In this document: positions 22,501-33,407 of the stretch, piece by piece
Numbering within the stretch: position 1 is the first letter of the stretch
How the letters are laid out: the number at the start of each line of letters is the position of its first letter
Assembly: GCF_947242115.1 (NCBI RefSeq)
Contig: NC_074719.1
Coordinates: forward strand, 3,980,783-4,044,782
Length of the DNA: 64,000 nt
From: Biomphalaria glabrata
Taxonomy: Eukaryota > Mollusca > Gastropoda > Planorbidae
Reading direction: 5' to 3'
Notes under the pieces: generated by a model
Told to the model about the DNA's origin: nothing
Seen by the model: only the letters and a program-made list of their open reading frames with translations
Databases searched by the model: none
Made by a program: the position numbers and the translations under genes

Positions 22501-25252
22501 TTTTGGCAAGTTATTTCTAGTTCATACTTCCAAAAACATGCTTTTCACAAATTCTATATTTGGTCTTCTTTTTGTTGAAAAATGAGCATTAAATGTTGAT
22601 ATAGAAGAAAATGGTCTTCTTTCAGACCAAATTTGTTTTTGCAGTTAACTAGGATGTCTTAAGTCCAGCACCAGGACACTCTACCTTAACTTTACCCAAC
22701 TGATATGCATTAGAGTTGTGTAGATGTCTGAGGGAATGCCAAAGTTGAAACTCGATCACCACAAGGATTTGACTTGTGAAACCTCTGTTTGGAAAAAGAG
22801 CTTACCATTTGACCATTATACATACATTAATTAGTGTACAGCCAGAGATTGTGTGACAGTTCCTATTAAAATTTTGAATATGTAAATTTTGTCAACAGAA
22901 TTGTGTGTATTCTGGATTAATAAATACGAAATATTACTTAGTACCATATTTTTTTTATCCTTTGAAATCTGCTCACACAAATTAAACTAAGAAAGTTAAA
23001 AAAAAACAAACTTGTGTTGTGCCTCTGATCCTAAATTTTAACTCTTTCTCTCCTAACTGACGATACCAACGATGATTCCCCCAGAATGTGGTAAATAATT
23101 ACGGAGAGAAAGAGTTAAGAATAACTGCAAGAGTTTTATTAGCTGTCCCACACGGGCTACATCAAGTGACTCTTTCATGGGTCTAATAGCAGTATGATAT
23201 AAGCCTACCATCAAGCAAATTGTTCTTCGCCTCACAATCACACCCCTGCATGTTCAATTAAAATATCCCATTGTAACAATGAAATCTTTTAAGGGAACCA
23301 AAAATGTTACATAAGAGAAGCTATTTCTAAAAGATTGACAACCACATAGATGAAGTGAATGGTCTAGACATGAATTTAAAAAAAAGCCTTTCTGTTGGTT
23401 TCCCTACTCGTTCATATATTACAGACTTTGTAGTTACATTATCATATTCTTGAGGCGTGGACATATCGTTAAGTCAAGCTCATCTGTTTCTATATTTTTT
23501 TATTTATTGGTGATGAATGGCTAAGCAGAAAAAGCCACTGCTCTACCTATCAAGGGGGTTTGAGTTCAAATCCGAACTAAATCAGAGTTGTGTTTATTGA
23601 GTGCCAGCATTCTCCCATATGCCGGTGCACTTTCTTTACCCCAACTGGTCTACAAAAGAGATTGAACCATAGGACACTGAGCATGCTATAAGCATGAAAG
23701 TTGCGCTACATACCGGTACATAAAAAGCCATTTAAAATATAAAACTCATATATCATAAATACTTTTTTCATAATAGAGAACATTTTAAGAGCATTTCTTA
23801 GGCATTTCATAGGGTGTTTTATTTCTTATATGGAGTACATTTCTACAATTTATATGAAATTCAATTTATTCAACAAATATATGTATTGGCAATATGTCTT
23901 TTACTATATGTATTAGTATATACTTTTTTAAAATTTTATATAAAAAGTTAAATGTTGTAAGTCAAAATTCTGCAAGAAAAAAATTGTTTTAAAAGTACAT
24001 GCTTCTAAGTGCAATGGATGTTTTTGGTTTAACAAATACCAAGCACTTTTTTTTTAAAGCTGAGTAGGCCTTTGCACATCACTTGTACTTATCCATTCAC
24101 ATTTTTTAAAAACAAGATTTCTTTGGCAGTTATTATTTAATAGCAGTCTGTTCAATATGATTGGCAGTTCATGTTATTTAATATCAGTCTGTAAAATATG
24201 ATTGGCAGTTCATGTTATTTAATATCAGTCTGTAAAATATGATTGGCATTCATGTTATTTAATATCAGTCTGTAAATATGATTGGCATTCGTGTTATTTA
24301 ATATCCAATTGTATGAAGACCCACCAATAGTGACCGAAATAAAAAAGAACAGACTACGTTGGGCAGGTCACCTTGCAAGAATGTCAGACAACAGAGGAGC
24401 GAAAATCGTATACAGGCAAAAACCAAAAGGCAGGCGACCCAAAGGCAGACCCCGAATGCGATGGATAGATGATGTAGAAGCAGATCTGAAGCAGCTTGGG
24501 GTTAGGGCATGGAGACGAAAGGCCCAAGAGAGATCTGAATGGAGGGATGTGTTAAAGCAGGCCAGAGCTCTCCATGGGCTGTAGCGCCACTGGGATGGAT
24601 GGATGTTATTTAATATCAGTCTGTAAAATATGATTGTTGAAAGGGATTATTTGTCCTCCTTCATGGTCTGCATGTAAAAACATGGAATGGTCATGCTGGC
24701 CATATTCAGGCAAGCTAAAAGCATTATTTTCATGATTCCTTCACTTGATGTGATTACAGATCAATATGTCTTAAATGTATTTCTTATTGATAGCTTATAG
24801 TTAATGCACTCTGATATATCTACATATAAAGTTTTCTTTGACTTTTTATTAATCTAATGATATGCTTAGTTCTTTAAACTAACAGTACCTTCTGTCATCA
24901 AACATATTCCTCATTAAAAAAATTTAAAGAACTTAATAATCTAATTCCACCCTCTTGTTATGCAGAAAAAAAACAAAAAACTGAAGCTGCCAACTATCTT
25001 CTTATCTATAAAATATTTAAAATAGAATACCTGACGTCCCTGTTTAACATTAGAATTTTGATTATAGTTTTGTGATTGCTGAGTATACAAGTCAGATTCA
25101 TCTTCATCCATCTTCTCACTTTTTATCATTGACACTTTAAGGTCTTGTTCTTCACATGGTAGTGTTAATAAATCTGTCTCTTCCATTTCCTCCTTCACAT
25201 GTTTAAAAACATTGCTCGGCTCAAGAGTTAAGTTATTCATAGTATCAGTCAT
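19533..25252 (-). CDS. C2H2 zinc-finger protein, gene B (9 fingers)
   Basis: Three phase-0 coding exons: 25252-25031 (74 aa, starts MTDTMNNLTL), 22069-21980 (30 aa, starts ETVIKQEM) and 20399-19533 (288 aa, starts VEMIKREEE); total 392 aa. All donors read CAG|GTA. Exon 1 aligns along its length with those of A, C and D (VKEEMEETDLLT, EEQDLKVSMIKSEKMDEDESDLYTQQS as separate blocks). Four hydrophobic-K-x-E motifs are present, and the IKSE one is followed by an acidic run. Nine C2H2 fingers follow with TGEKPF linkers. The stop falls right after HYGEKPF, where a tenth finger would begin, so the C-terminus may be a truncated array. Intron 1 (about 3 kb) holds two SINEs, a 40-bp tandem repeat and a LINE 3' end; intron 2 holds a SINE and another LINE 3' end. 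The likely role is a sequence-specific nuclear regulator with unknown target. Confidence 0.88.
20400..21979. other. Intron 2 of gene B
   Basis: It contains an S1 SINE (20461-20600, plus; GGTGTGCATTCTGG.. GGGGTTCAAACACTGCC), an S1 fragment (21640-21715, minus) and a LINE 3' end (21150-21368). The 20600-21130 stretch is AT-rich with no recognised feature. Confidence 0.6.
21150..21368 (+). mobile_element. LINE 3' end with (ATT)n tail and Cys/His motif
   Basis: Reads DNGYACPGCGKICRSQLGLRSHGKYCIPH in two parts, then a stop, then TCGGACTCAAAGACTTATTA with an ATT microsatellite tail. It is the C-terminal zinc-finger-like end of a LINE ORF; sister at 27535-27840. Confidence 0.7.
22262..22445 (+). 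mobile_element. tRNA-derived SINE, family S1, in intron 1 of gene B
   Basis: GCTTGGTCTTGCGGTATGCG, CGCTGGACTGTCAG, CGTCGTCCTGCGGGAGG and ACACGTAAAACATTTTACAA match the S1 family. Confidence 0.7.
23505..23740 (+). mobile_element. tRNA-derived SINE, family S2, in intron 1 of gene B
   Basis: GGTGATGAATGGCTAAGCAG head, GAGTTCAAATCCGAACT (B box), AACTGGTCTACAAAAGAGAT, and ACACTGAGCATGCTATAAGC tail. Confidence 0.7.
24135..24640. repeat. 40-bp tandem repeat split by a LINE 3' end
   Basis: TTATTTAATATCAGTCTGTA plus AAATATGATTGGCAGTTCATG repeats four times to about 24303, and one further copy resumes at 24606 after the LINE piece. Confidence 0.85.
24311..24605 (+). mobile_element. LINE 3' end (GRPRMRW family), intact last codons
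   Basis: Open frame KKNRLRWAGHLARMSDNR, GRRPKGRPRMRWIDDVEADL, LGVRAWRRKAQERSEW to RALHGL and stop, then GCGCCACTGGGATGGATGG. It is the C-terminus of an RTE-like LINE ORF2 with a GATGGATG end. The uninterrupted frame suggests a fairly young insertion, into the tandem repeat. Confidence 0.75.
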
Positions 25253-25674
25253 GATGACCAGTTAATAGGTTTAAATGTTACAAAATATACTGGTAACAAA
25301 TTTCTGCTGAGAAAAAAAAATATAATTAATTGATGTGTGACAAAGTTATGGAAAAATTACAATTTAATTAAAATTTAAATAATATTTATAGCTTCATGTT
25401 TTAAATTTTGTTAAATTTAGCTACATTTCTAAAAAAAAAATATTAAAAAAAAATAAAGGAATCAAGCAAAATTAAAAATAATTTTAAAAACTTCTTAACA
25501 CGACTTTACAATAATACCAAAAATAAATATGCTGGGTGAAATATGCATGCGAAAAAAATGACACAAAATATCTTTGATGCCTGTAAAAAACACATTCACA
25601 TATTATAATAATGATTTTATATTACTTTTTTTTAGCAGAATTTGATCATAAATAATTATTCATACTAACACTAA

Positions 25675-26170
25675 AAAGTAAAGTAGCAATAATACATGAA
25701 AAATCATTTACAAGAAATACAAAAACACAAACTAATAAATACTTCAAAGAGACACAAAGATAAAAAAACACATTTCTTATTCACATTTTTGTCAACTGTT
25801 TTTCTACATTTCTATTAGTAAGTATGAGTCTTTTGCACTGAATAGAATCTATTTTGGTAGGCTGGGTGATAAAGTGCTTTGCTTCTGAAGTGGGGGTCCC
25901 TAGTTTGAATCCTGGTGAAGACCGGGCATTTTTAACTTTGGGATCTTTAGGGCCCCTCTTAGTCCACCAAGCACTAATGGGTACCTGACATAAGTTGGGG
26001 AAAAAGTCGGTATTTGTGCTGGCCATATGACACCACAGAACCAGACGAACCTTCTTCCCTAGTACCTTTAGATGATCAACTTTAGTGCATAGTGTGTTGC
26101 ATCGCCTAAATCAGTCAGGAAAACCAATTCTAGCAATAGCTGAGTCTATGTCTCTAATTAATACTTGCAT
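25675..26170 (+). mobile_element. LINE 3' end (GACGTTACTTC tail family) split by an S3 SINE
   Basis: 25675-25800 (AATAATACATGAAAAATCAT.. CACAAACTAATAAATACTTC) and 26045-26170 (CTTCTTCCCTAGTACC.. AGTCAGGAAAACCAATTC) are consecutive parts of the family at 52962-53500 read in the coding sense; the S3 SINE at 25850-26040 lies between them. Confidence 0.6.
25850..26040 (+). mobile_element. tRNA-derived SINE, family S3
   Basis: GGCTGGGTGATAAAGTGCTT (A-box region), AGTTTGAATCCTGGTGAAGA (B box), GGGCCCCTCTTAGTCCACC, ATGGGTACCTGACATAAGTT and TGCTGGCCATATGACACC. Sisters: 31705, 49310, 50185, 52490, 54635, 57935, 58078 and 59455. Confidence 0.75.
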
Positions 26171-26199
26171 GACAAAACTGATGTTGACGTTTACAAGCT

Positions 26200-26262
26200 C
26201 ATAGGTCTTCCTACTGATCTAGAGGTCTTCCTACTGATCTAGAGGTCTTCCTACTGATCTAC
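26200..26262. repeat. 20-bp tandem repeat, 3 copies
   Basis: AGGTCTTCCTACTGATCTAG repeated three times. Confidence 0.9.
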
Positions 26263-27250
26263 CATCTAGATTTCAATATAAAATTATTATTTTAGAGATC
26301 TACTCACAACTCATGTCCATGTCTAGATTTCGATCTACAACTACTCTAACTCTACTTCTAGACTCTTAACTTACTAAAAGAGGCTTGACTACTAGTACTA
26401 GACTGACTCTAGAGATTCTAGTATTTCTAGAATACTGATACTGTGATAGTAATAGTAGTGATAGATCTAGAATCTAAAATTTAATCTAGTCATTCTAGAG
26501 TAGAGTATCTAGAGGCTAGACTGCCAGGGCCAGAGCCTTTAGTTCAATTAGAATTTACTTAATTTAGAATACTGACTTTACTGTCTTATCTTATATAATA
26601 CAGACGTTACTTCAAAAAAGAAGATGATTACGTCCTACGCGTCATGCATTTAGTCATGCATATCACTGTCAGTGTCACTTAGTAAACTTAGTCATAGTGT
26701 CAGTCACAGTGTCACTAGTAACTAGTAAGACTAGTTACTAGTGCTAACTGAGTAACTGTTAAACTATATATAATTATATAATAGTGATAGTGAAATTGAC
26801 TTAACTACTCTAGTGTCTGTGAGTAGTCACCGTTACTGGCGTTAGTGAGTTACTCAGTTAGTCTCAGTTGAGTTACTCAGTTACTTAGTCACTGTCACTG
26901 ACTGTCACAGTGTCAGCTGTCGAACTCAAGCCGACACCTGTCTTTACTGACTTTAGTTTTAGTCTTTTAGTTTTAATCTTTAGAAATTAGACGTCACTTA
27001 GACTGTCTTAGACTTAGAATATATAGATCTCTAGATTAAATCTAATAGTAGTAATAGACTAATTCAGTTATTGCAGTGCTTATACGGAAACTACCTCGAA
27101 AAATACTAGAATTCTAGGGTATTAGTTTACGTTCTACATATCTAAATAAATATATTATTAAAGACCTTTCTTTGATGACTTTATTTTGAAAAAAAAACAG
27201 TACCGGACCTCTCCATTACTAGATCTAGTCTGATATCTATATCTATCTAG
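26240..27250. other. TCTAGA-rich block upstream of gene B
   Basis: AT-rich with dense CTAGA and CAGTCACTGTCA words and no coding signal. It includes a short reverse LINE tail at 26583-26665 (CAGACGTTACTTCAAAAAAG). Counterpart of 10800-11870. Confidence 0.55.
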
Positions 27251-27292
27251 ATTAGTGCATTGCATGGATTGCGATAATTGCCAACTTTTAGA
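27180..27292 (-). promoter_or_regulatory. Conserved promoter-like block upstream of gene B
   Basis: The minus strand starts TAAAAGTTGGCAATTATCGC and contains GGAGAGGTCCGGTACTG, then CAAAATAAAG. It is the same order of words as at 200-300 and 11985-12075 but more diverged (insertion of AT-rich text, core CCGGAC on one strand). It lies about 2.0 kb upstream of the gene B start codon. Confidence 0.35.
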
Positions 27293-27397
27293 TCTGGATC
27301 AATATCAAAATTAAATAGATCTAGTTATATTTTTATTTATTTATTTTTTGGGGAAACTTTACATCTAGACTGCTAATTCTATATCAAACCTCTAATC

Positions 27398-27512
27398 CAG
27401 TGTTTCCCAAACTTTTTCCTTAATGGAACTTAGCTTATTATTTATTTTTTTTTTAGAGATAGTGGCCCACTATACAAGTTAATAAGGCCTCTCAGAACAT
27501 AGTTCGGGAATC
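27398..27512. mobile_element. hAT-type MITE remnant
   Basis: Begins CAGTGTTTCCCAAACTTTTT and contains AGAGATAGTGGCCCAC as in 13381-13592; the right end (AGTTCGGGAATCC) is worn. Confidence 0.5.
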
Positions 27513-27534
27513 CATTTCAATAGAAGACTAAAAT

Positions 27535-27842
27535 GATATAATAATAATAAGGCTAGTCTTCGAGTCCGAAGACTAGTGAGGAATGCAGTATTTCCCGTGG
27601 CTGCGCAGTCCCTTCCAGCTGTGACCTAGAGGGCAAGCATAACCATTGTCCACAGGTGGTCGATTTAGATTTTCTTTTCGCCGTCTGCGTTTGTCCTCGG
27701 CAGCAGATTTTCTTTTGGTCTCAAATGTGTATCCCGCGGCCTTCGTGAGTGACCTCCGGCTGTCTCGTTCTGAGGCCGCATGCAACCAGGTGCTCTCTTC
27801 TATGTCAGCCAAGAAAAGTTGACGCCTAAGCTGGTCTTTGAA
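27535..27842 (-). mobile_element. LINE 3' end with Cys/His motif
   Basis: The minus strand reads FKDQLRRQLFLADIEESTWL, HAASERDSRRSLTKAAGYTF, then NGYACPLGHSWKGLRSHGKY and stop, followed by AGTCTTCGGACTCGAAGACT, a near-perfect palindrome, and an ATT-rich tail. Same family as 21150-21368. It is joined directly to the LINE tail at 27843. Confidence 0.7.
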
Positions 27843-28135
27843 GCGTTACTTCAAAAAAGAAGATGATTACGTCCTACGCGTTCTGCATTTAGTCATGCAT
27901 ATAAACCAATGACTTAAATTCTGCCAAGTCACTGGTTTTCCTGGCTAGCCCAGGCAACCCATTCCATGCTCAGCACTAGGGAAGAAGGAGTATTTGTACA
28001 AATTTGTCCTAGCATATGGGACGAGGAATGTGCCTTTATCTTTGTGTCTTTCAGAGTATTTTACTAGATTTTGTTTTTGTATTTGAAGATTATGGTTCAG
28101 TGTTTTATGTATAGTTGCTACTTTACTTTTGAGCA
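27843..28135 (-). mobile_element. LINE 3' end (GACGTTACTTC tail family)
   Basis: CGTTACTTCAAAAAAGAAGA, then reverse-coded RT C-terminus matching 52990-53270 almost base for base, with a small gap at ATGCT/CAGCAC. Confidence 0.75.
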
Positions 28136-28139
28136 GTTG

Positions 28140-28720
28140 CTATGGAAATTAGAGCTGACAAAAAAAGGGCAAAAAGGAGCCACTCGTTGGTGGAGGGGGG
28201 GGGGGAGAGAGAAAATACGAGATGGTGTATACAGTTATACAAACTTTAGAAAACCTCTTTTAGTCGCGAAGTGATCGGATTATCTCATTGAAATGAGATG
28301 TCTGGGCATATGCCATGGTCGGAACGAATTCTCGCACACATCAGTTAGTCCCTCTCCATGGGTCTGGTGTATCCGTAGGAACGGCAAGCGCCGATACAGT
28401 TTGGGATCAGCGGCGTCGCAAGTTCTGCCAGGGTTTAGCACTGTGTGCTGCAAACTGCTTACGGGTCGCGGGCTCATTTTTTTTCCTCTCCGCGTTGACC
28501 ACCGTTTACGTCAGTTGTAGATAAAATTCTCGTCGAATTAGGTTGTAGTTTTTTTTTTTTAGTTGTAGAGCCAGAACTATTATTATATCTAGTTTTAATT
28601 ACGAGCTTGAACGAAGATAGTTAACTTGTATAATTGTATTGTACTCTGAGCATTTTTATCCCAGTGATTCCTAGTTCCAGAATTAAAGCTTTGTATTGAT
28701 TGTTGAAGGATCTTCTTTGT
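28140..28720. other. Unclassified repeat-like GC-richer stretch
   Basis: 28270-28510 is much GC-richer than its surroundings (GGAACGGCAAGCGCCGATAC, GATCAGCGGCGTCGCAAGTT) and has overlapping open frames on both strands. It could be a mobile-element piece, but I cannot place it. 28510-28720 is AT-rich with AATTAAAG near its end. Confidence 0.35.
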
Positions 28721-29109
28721 TTGAATAAACACATATTTCCATCTACGGCATGAAGATCTTGTTTTGAGTTTTTAGTAAATGTTTGAAATAGAAATCTTCA
28801 CAAAATCACAATATCAGAAGTGCATTGTCTGATCAACACAATCTTAAAGTAACCTCAAGATATCTTTACATCGAAACAAGTGATCTTCACATCTAGCACT
28901 CAAATACAGAGCCTACACAATTAGAAAGCAACATGGGCGTTAACATAATACCATTAGAAAACAAGAAAAATACTTTTTAAAAAATACTTAAAAAAACAAA
29001 CAAACAACAAAGCTTGTAACTAAATTTGTTAAAAGATCTTGACTAACAATAACAAATCTGTGCGATTAGAAATGTTTTTTGTTTTACCATTTGTTTTTAT
29101 TTAGCGCAA

Positions 29110-29350
29110 TTTGGGAAGCGTGGTCGAGAGGCTAAGTGAGCTTGAACTTGTCTTGTCTTGGCTACCTAGAAGGGGGCTCGAGGTTCGACACCCGACTCGG
29201 GCAGAGTTGCGTTTACCTACCTAAAGGCAGCAACTCCAAAACCAACTCCTAGATAACCCCTCCCCCCCCCCCCCCACTGGTCCACAAATGAGATTGGACC
29301 AAAAGCGCTCTGAGCATGCTATAAGCATGAAAGTAGCGCTATATAAAAGC

Positions 29351-29380
<30 letters not shown>
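29110..29380 (+). mobile_element. tRNA-derived SINE, family S2, with (TAA)n tail
   Basis: TGGGAAGCGTGGTCGAGAGG (A box), CGAGGTTCGACACCCGACTC (B box), poly-C, CTGGTCCACAAATGAGATTG, GAAAGTAGCGCTATATAAAA and an AATAAT microsatellite tail. It is the most complete S2 copy. Confidence 0.85.
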
Positions 29381-29383
<3 letters not shown>

Positions 29384-29394
29384 TGCATGCTTTT

Positions 29395-29580
29395 AGCTTT
29401 CTCAATGTGATCCGAAAAGGGGGTGGGGGAAGAAAACCAAAAGTTATCTGGGTAAAGGTTACCACGGTATGGTACTTTTTAAAAGCAATTTAAAAAAAAA
29501 GTTGTACTAGAATTCGAACTCACTCAAGCCTACACAGGTCGATAGGTAACCACTAAGCCAGCAAGGTGCTAATGAAAACG
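29395..29580 (-). mobile_element. tRNA-derived SINE, S2-related head
   Basis: The minus strand reads GCACCTTGCTGGCTTAGTGG TTACC, GAGTTCGAATTCTAG (B box) and a body like 55143-55350. Confidence 0.65.
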
Positions 29581-29714
29581 GACGTTTTAATAGTTATCAA
29601 TAACGGCTTGATTCAAATCTTTAATCGACGACTAAATTCACTACACAAAGTAGTAAGGGGCACTAATCTGTGATGTGCCGTTCTTTCCTTTGTTCGATAC
29701 AAAAAAAAATTAAT

Positions 29715-30434
29715 TACCAATCATCATCATCATCATCATCAAACTCCATTTGAGTGAGGACTTGAGAGGCTTAAGTAGTGCATAAATGTCGCCAAACAGG
29801 TCGAGAATTTTGGGTTTCCCAGACCTGTTGAGACGGAGATCAGGAAGTCTGGGGCAGTCAAACAGAATATGAGGCACGGTTTCCTCTTCTTCCAGGCAGC
29901 GGGGGGACCGTGAATCAAAGTTTGGCCATAGCCGCGAGAAATATGAGCCAACAGGACAATGGCCTGTCCTGCACTGTGCTATAATAGCTTGCTCAGGCCT
30001 GGACAGCCTCCACCACGGGGAAGTGCGGTCAGGGCGCCTCATGCGCTCCCAGACTCCACTTTTTGGGACTTGTCCCAGCACTCAAACCACTTTTCCATTT
30101 CTGTTTATTGTATTATAGCCAGGGCTTGACGAAAGCTTATAGCCTGTTCAGTGGGTGGAATTTGCCCTCCCTGGTGGGCCAAAGAGTCTGCAATTGTGTT
30201 GCCAGTCACACCTATGTGACTCGGTACCCACTGCATTATTACAGGGGTGCCATAGCGTTCTTTAATGTTATGTGAAGCCATGATGACAGTGTTGATATTG
30301 GGGGGCCATGGTCCGGGGCTTTGCAAAGCCTGTAGTACAGATTTTGAGTCAGTGACCACAACAATCTGTGTTGCCCTCAAATGTCCCTCGCCGAGTTGAG
30401 AGCCAATGACTTTTAAGGCTTCACAGACTGCCAT
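29715..30434 (-). mobile_element. I-clade-like LINE 3' end with RNase H domain
   Basis: The minus strand encodes an RNase H segment: MAVCEALKVIGSQLGEGHLR, VVVTDSKSVLQALQSPG, MQWVPSHIGVTGNTIADSLA. A frame-shifted C-terminal zinc knuckle follows (CRTGHCPVGSYFSRLWP, EEETVPHILFDCPRLPDLR). The 3' end is a GAT/CAT trinucleotide tail. It is 5'-truncated inside RNase H and has at least one frameshift. Confidence 0.8.
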
Positions 30435-30614
30435 GGTCTGTTGGTTAAATTTGTCATCGACAATAAATAATTCTGAAAAGTTTCAACTTGATCCAAGAAT
30501 GGGAAGATGGAGAAATGTGTAAAAAATTTGTACATACTAGACAGAATGAGTTGATAGAAGCTTTGTAAAAGCAGGGAACTGTTTATCTTAACACGATAAC
30601 ATAATATAGACAGG

Positions 30615-30846
30615 TGATATGGGCAAACCAGACTGAAACTATGGGCAACCAGACTGAAACTATGGGCAAACCAGACTGAAACTATGGGCAACCAGACTGA
30701 GACTATGGGCAAACCAGACTGAGACTATCGGCAAACCAGACTGAAACTATGGGCAACCAGACTGAAACTATGGGCAAACCAGACTGAGACTATGGGCAAC
30801 CAGACTGAAACTATGGGCAAACAGACTGAAACTATGGGCAAACCAG
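30615..30846. repeat. 21-bp minisatellite, about 11 units
   Basis: Unit GGGCAAACCAGACTGAAACT AT, alternating with a 20-bp form lacking one A, and GAGACT variants. Confidence 0.9.
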
Positions 30847-31704
30847 AAAAACTACACAGAGGAACTATTAAAAGAATACCCAAATATTTTCATGCTCTGG
30901 AGTAAACTTAAAAGCTCATGCTAGGCGTCACATCTGGTCTAACATTGAAGAAAAAAAAAAAAACTTGATTAGACTTCTATAACAATTCAAGTTTCAGGGG
31001 CATTTAACCTTAAGTCTTCTTTGGAACTCTACCACACTAATGATCTCAAACTTAAAATTATAATTTCCTGGCTGCCTTACCCTAGCAAGGTTCCAAGATT
31101 ACTAAGCATAAAACAAAGCTATTTTAAATTCTCATATATACCATTACAATATAGTTACCGCTTGGACCAAGTTACAAAGTCCTAACATGCGTCAAATTGT
31201 CTACAAATGAAAAATTAAGTAAAGAAAACATTAAAAAAAGGCAACGACTGAGGTTTATTTCTATGGTAATTAAATTATTCATAATAAATAATTTAAAAAA
31301 AACAACATTGGAGCCAATCAAATATTTCTCTACAGCGAAGTGCAATTGTCAGGGATACTTGAATTCAAGGGTCATGTTCAAATCTAATAAAAATTAATTA
31401 GGTCTAATTATAAACTAAGTTATGTAGAATAATCAAACAAGAGTACTGGTATGGTAAATTGCAATAAAAGAGGTAAATCTACAAAGTCAATGGGTGAAGT
31501 TAGTACAATATATCATCCAAGCTTTTTTCATTGTGTATTTTAATAACAAACCAGATACATGACTTAAAATTCATTGTATATTTTTTTTGAAGTGAAAAAA
31601 ATCTATGAATTTAGTAAAATTCAGTTATGAATAATATTTATTATTTTTATTCCAGGTACCAGTATAATAAGGCACTAAACAATATCAAAATACAAAAATA
31701 TAAG

Positions 31705-31905
31705 TATATACAAGTCATCTATAGGGCAGATGATGTACAGTTCATCTGTTTCTGTGGCGAACAGTTCACTAGGGTGTTATGTGGCCAGCACAATGACCAA
31801 CTGCCTTTACTTTTCCCCAGCTAATGTCAGGTACCCATTAAAGCTGGGTTGACTCCGAGGTGCCCAAAGATCCCGAAATAAAAAATACCAGTCTTCCCCA
31901 GTCTT
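31705..31905 (-). mobile_element. tRNA-derived SINE, family S3
   Basis: ATAGGGCAGATGATGTACAG, GTGTTATGTGGCCAGCACAA, CCCCAGCTAATGTCAGGTAC and AAGATCCCGAAATAAAAAAT: S3 body on the minus strand, lacking the tRNA head. Confidence 0.65.
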
Positions 31906-31979
31906 TTAGAATTTAAAATAATTTTTTTTAGATATAACTGACATTTATTTCCATTTCACCATTTCTTCTGTTAGATGAG

Positions 31980-32710
31980 CTTCACAGCTTGAAGAATAAG
32001 AAAATAGTTGGAGAGCTTTACAACTTGAAGAATAAGAAAATAGATGGAGAGCTTTACAACTTGAAGAATAAGAAAATAGATGGAGAGCTTTACAACTTGA
32101 AGAATAAGAAAATAGTTGGAGAGCTTTACAACTTGAAGAATAAGAAAATAGTTGGAGAGCTTTACAACTTGAAGAATTGGAAAATAGTTGGAGAGCTTTA
32201 CAACTTGAAGAATAAGAAAATAGTTGGAGAGCTTTACAACTTGAAGAAAAAGAAAATAGTTGGAGAGCTTTACAACTTGAAGAATAAGAAAATAGTTGGA
32301 GAGCTTTACAACTTGAAGAATAAGAAAATAGTTGGAGAGCTTTACAACTTGAAGAATTGGAAAATAGTTGGAGAGCTTTACAACTTGAAGAATAAGAAAA
32401 TAGTTGGAGAGCTTTACAACTTGAAGAATAAGAAAATAGTTGGAGAGCTTTACAACTTGAAGAATAAGAAAATAGTTGGAGAGCTTTACAACTTGAAGAA
32501 TAAGAAAATAGTTGGAGAGCTTTACAACTTGAAGAATTGGAAAATAGTTGGAGAGCTTTACAACTTGAAGAATAAGAAAATAGTTGGAGAGCTTTACAAC
32601 TTGAAGAATAAGAAAATAGTTGGAGAGCTTTACAACTTGAAGAATTGGAAAATAGTTGGAGAGCTTTACAACTTGAAGAATAAGAAAATAGTTGGAGAGC
32701 TTTCATGTTT
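31980..32710 (-). repeat. 36-bp minisatellite grown from a zinc-finger exon, 20 units
   Basis: Twenty units of 36 bp (TTGAAGAATAAGAAAATAGT + TGGAGAGCTTTACAAC). On the minus strand each unit reads CKALQLFSYSSS, matching the finger-helix segment (K)EFSxSSxLKAHQL of the array, in the finger reading frame. Unit variants with TTGG in place of TAAG occur as units 6, 11, 16 and 19, so the array partly grew in five-unit steps. Both strands are open throughout, an automatic result of a 36-bp unit without stops. Degraded finger sequence flanks both sides. Confidence 0.9.
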
Positions 32711-33407
32711 TAGACTGTTAAGAATCTTTTAAACATATTTAACATTTAAATGGCTTTTCAACAGTATTAGATAGTTGGTGAGCTTTCAATTTTGTAGACA
32801 AAGAAAAAAAAAGTTCTTAATTCATTTGACATTTGAAATGTTTTTCCATTGTATAAACTAAAAAGTGCTGTTATGACATTTAAATGTTTTATAATAACAT
32901 GGTGAGCTTTAAATAGGAAGTTGGAGAATTTTTTAAGAACATATTTGGCATTTTTTTTAATACCATATTACAAATTTATACAATCTCTTTGTACTTGTAT
33001 GAATAGCTTAATATTTGTTTGTTTTAGATATTCAACTTTTACATTGTATTTCACGAGTATATTACAGCTGGTAATTTTTTAGTGTGCAGATTTAAGACAT
33101 ACCCGTATTTTTGTTTTTTCACTTGTTGTTTATCTTTTAAAAAGAAAACAAAACTTTTTTGTCCTATTTTCACCCAGCATGAATCTTTTGGTGTTTTTTG
33201 AGATCTGAAGAATAAGAAAAATTTTTTTTGTTGACATATTTGACAATGAAATGGTGTTTCACCAGTATGAAGAGATTGGTGATGTTTCCTATTTCCAGGT
33301 AGGTGAAATTCTTTTAGACATATTTGACGTTTCAATGGTTTTTCACCAGTATGAACCCTTTTGTGACATTTTAGTTCATAAGATCTGAAAAATTGTTTTA
33401 GACATAT
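32710..33407 (-). pseudogene. Degraded zinc-finger remnants downstream of gene C
   Basis: After the stop at 33408 the minus strand continues ICLKQFFRSYELKCHKRVHT, GEKPLKRQICLKEFHLPGNR, HHQSLHTGETPFHCQICQQ, then loses frame. Finger-like scraps (VEKPFKC, TFLKDS) recur to 32710. It is the former 3' part of the gene C finger exon. Confidence 0.7.

Noticed and set aside
27573-27812. 79-codon basic protein on the minus strand
   Set aside because: It is the C-terminal end of a LINE ORF (sister at 21150-21368), not a host gene.
29110-29200. Possible tRNA gene (good A and B boxes)
   Set aside because: Acceptor stem and anticodon arm do not close, and the sequence continues into the S2 SINE body seen at other sites. 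The same applies to other SINE heads.
30615-30846. CRISPR-like regular repeats
   Set aside because: Units are contiguous 20-21-bp tandem copies without unique spacers.
31945-32732. Two long overlapping open frames (247 and 253 codons) on opposite strands
   Set aside because: Both are the automatic reading of the 36-bp minisatellite. I do not call them genes, although the minus frame matches the old finger frame.
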